Positions 40,406 to 40,624 of a DNA stretch of 40,624 bases are shown here, one piece after another. The notes beneath the pieces were generated by a model. It did not search any database, was not told the origin of the DNA, and saw nothing but the letters and a program-made list of their open reading frames with translations. Where the stretch lies: the NCBI RefSeq assembly GCF_003143855.1, contig NZ_QFRK01000010.1, positions 225,194-265,817 of the forward strand, given 5' to 3'. Positions within the stretch are counted from its first letter, which is position 1. Every line of letters starts with the position of its first letter. The position numbers and the translations under genes were made by a program. The DNA is from Streptomyces sp. NWU339 (lineage in GTDB: Bacteria > Actinomycetota > Actinomycetes > Streptomycetales > Streptomycetaceae).

Positions 40406-40624
40406 GTGACGCGAGTGCAACTGACGGATGCGGAGTGGGAGTTCATCGGCCCGTACCTGCCGATCGGCCAGTACGGGCCGTACCCCGAGCGGCTGCGGCA
40501 GCAGTTCGAGGGCGTGATCTGGCGGTTCAAGACGGGCGGGCAGTGGCGGGAGATGCCGACCGAGTTCGGCGCCTGGTCAACCGTTTCCAACCGCTTCCGG
40601 CAGTGGCGTGACGCGGGTGTGTTC
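40406..40624 (+). CDS. IS5-family transposase, 5' part (runs off the right edge)
   Basis: GTG 40406 opens a frame that is intact to the last base (73 codons seen). The start QLTDAEWEFIGPYLPIG, then YGPYPERLRQQFEGVIWRFK, GGQWREMPTEFGAWSTVSNR and FRQWRDAGVF is the N-terminal DUF4096 domain of IS5-type transposases common in Streptomyces. The catalytic DDE part lies outside the window. The insertion end probably lies in the 73 bases after glgX (for example near 40347), but its inverted repeat cannot be set without the other end. Confidence 0.9.
   Translation, partial: MTRVQLTDAEWEFIGPYLPIGQYGPYPERLRQQFEGVIWRFKTGGQWREMPTEFGAWSTVSNRFRQWRDAGVF

Overview
The window is high-GC actinobacterial DNA, almost certainly Streptomyces: G/C-rich third codon positions, GTG and TTG starts, mycothiol-type enzymes, a DmdR/DtxR-type iron box, a SAV2148-type HEPN protein, a macrolide glycosyltransferase and a cysteine leader peptide of the Streptomyces type. 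It is chromosomal and mostly ordinary, but both ends carry transposase sequence and the left 4.2 kb is a graveyard of mobile DNA.

Left end (1-4200). Two transposase remnants (IS1182-like tail; IS256-like tail with an internal deletion) precede an APH-type kinase gene. A mycothiol-dependent maleylpyruvate isomerase-family gene starts at 1855 and is cut by a 1,919-bp element (2040-3958). The element has 44-bp imperfect terminal inverted repeats beginning GGGG and a 5-bp target duplication (GACCA/GACTA); removing it plus one duplication restores the reading frame exactly. It has no visible transposase. It carries pieces of two secreted serine proteases, a small four-cysteine secreted protein gene with its own terminator, a second nested pair of 44-bp inverted repeats, and a perfect 60-bp hairpin. 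This composite is the most unusual object in the window.

4200-12050: a small membrane protein, an AlkZ-like DNA glycosylase, an ACT-less homoserine dehydrogenase, a type-B carboxylesterase, a RidA-family protein divergent from an HxlR regulator, a VOC protein and two AraC regulators one nucleotide apart.

12111-15921: an iron(III) ABC importer (lipoprotein, fused double permease, ATPase, all on the minus strand) behind an iron box.

16004-22669: a YihY/BrkB membrane protein, an AidB-type acyl-CoA dehydrogenase with a strong terminator, a GAF-domain regulator, a secreted protein and a GNAT acetyltransferase.

22827-32407: a sulfur assimilation cluster reading rightward. A 27-aa Cys-containing leader peptide is followed by sulfite reductase, a 59-aa zinc-ribbon protein, APS/PAPS reductase, APS kinase, both ATP sulfurylase subunits, an SsuA/B/C-like importer and a sirohydrochlorin chelatase. 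Together these take up and activate sulfate or sulfonates, reduce them to sulfide and supply the siroheme needed for the last step. Many junctions are 4-nt stop/start overlaps, so the core is translationally coupled.

32453-40624: an NTF2-like protein overlapping a DUF1697 protein, a macrolide glycosyltransferase behind a sharp palindromic operator, a second APH-type kinase, a DnaQ-like exonuclease, the HEPN protein, a GlgX debranching enzyme, and the start of an IS5-family transposase that runs off the window.
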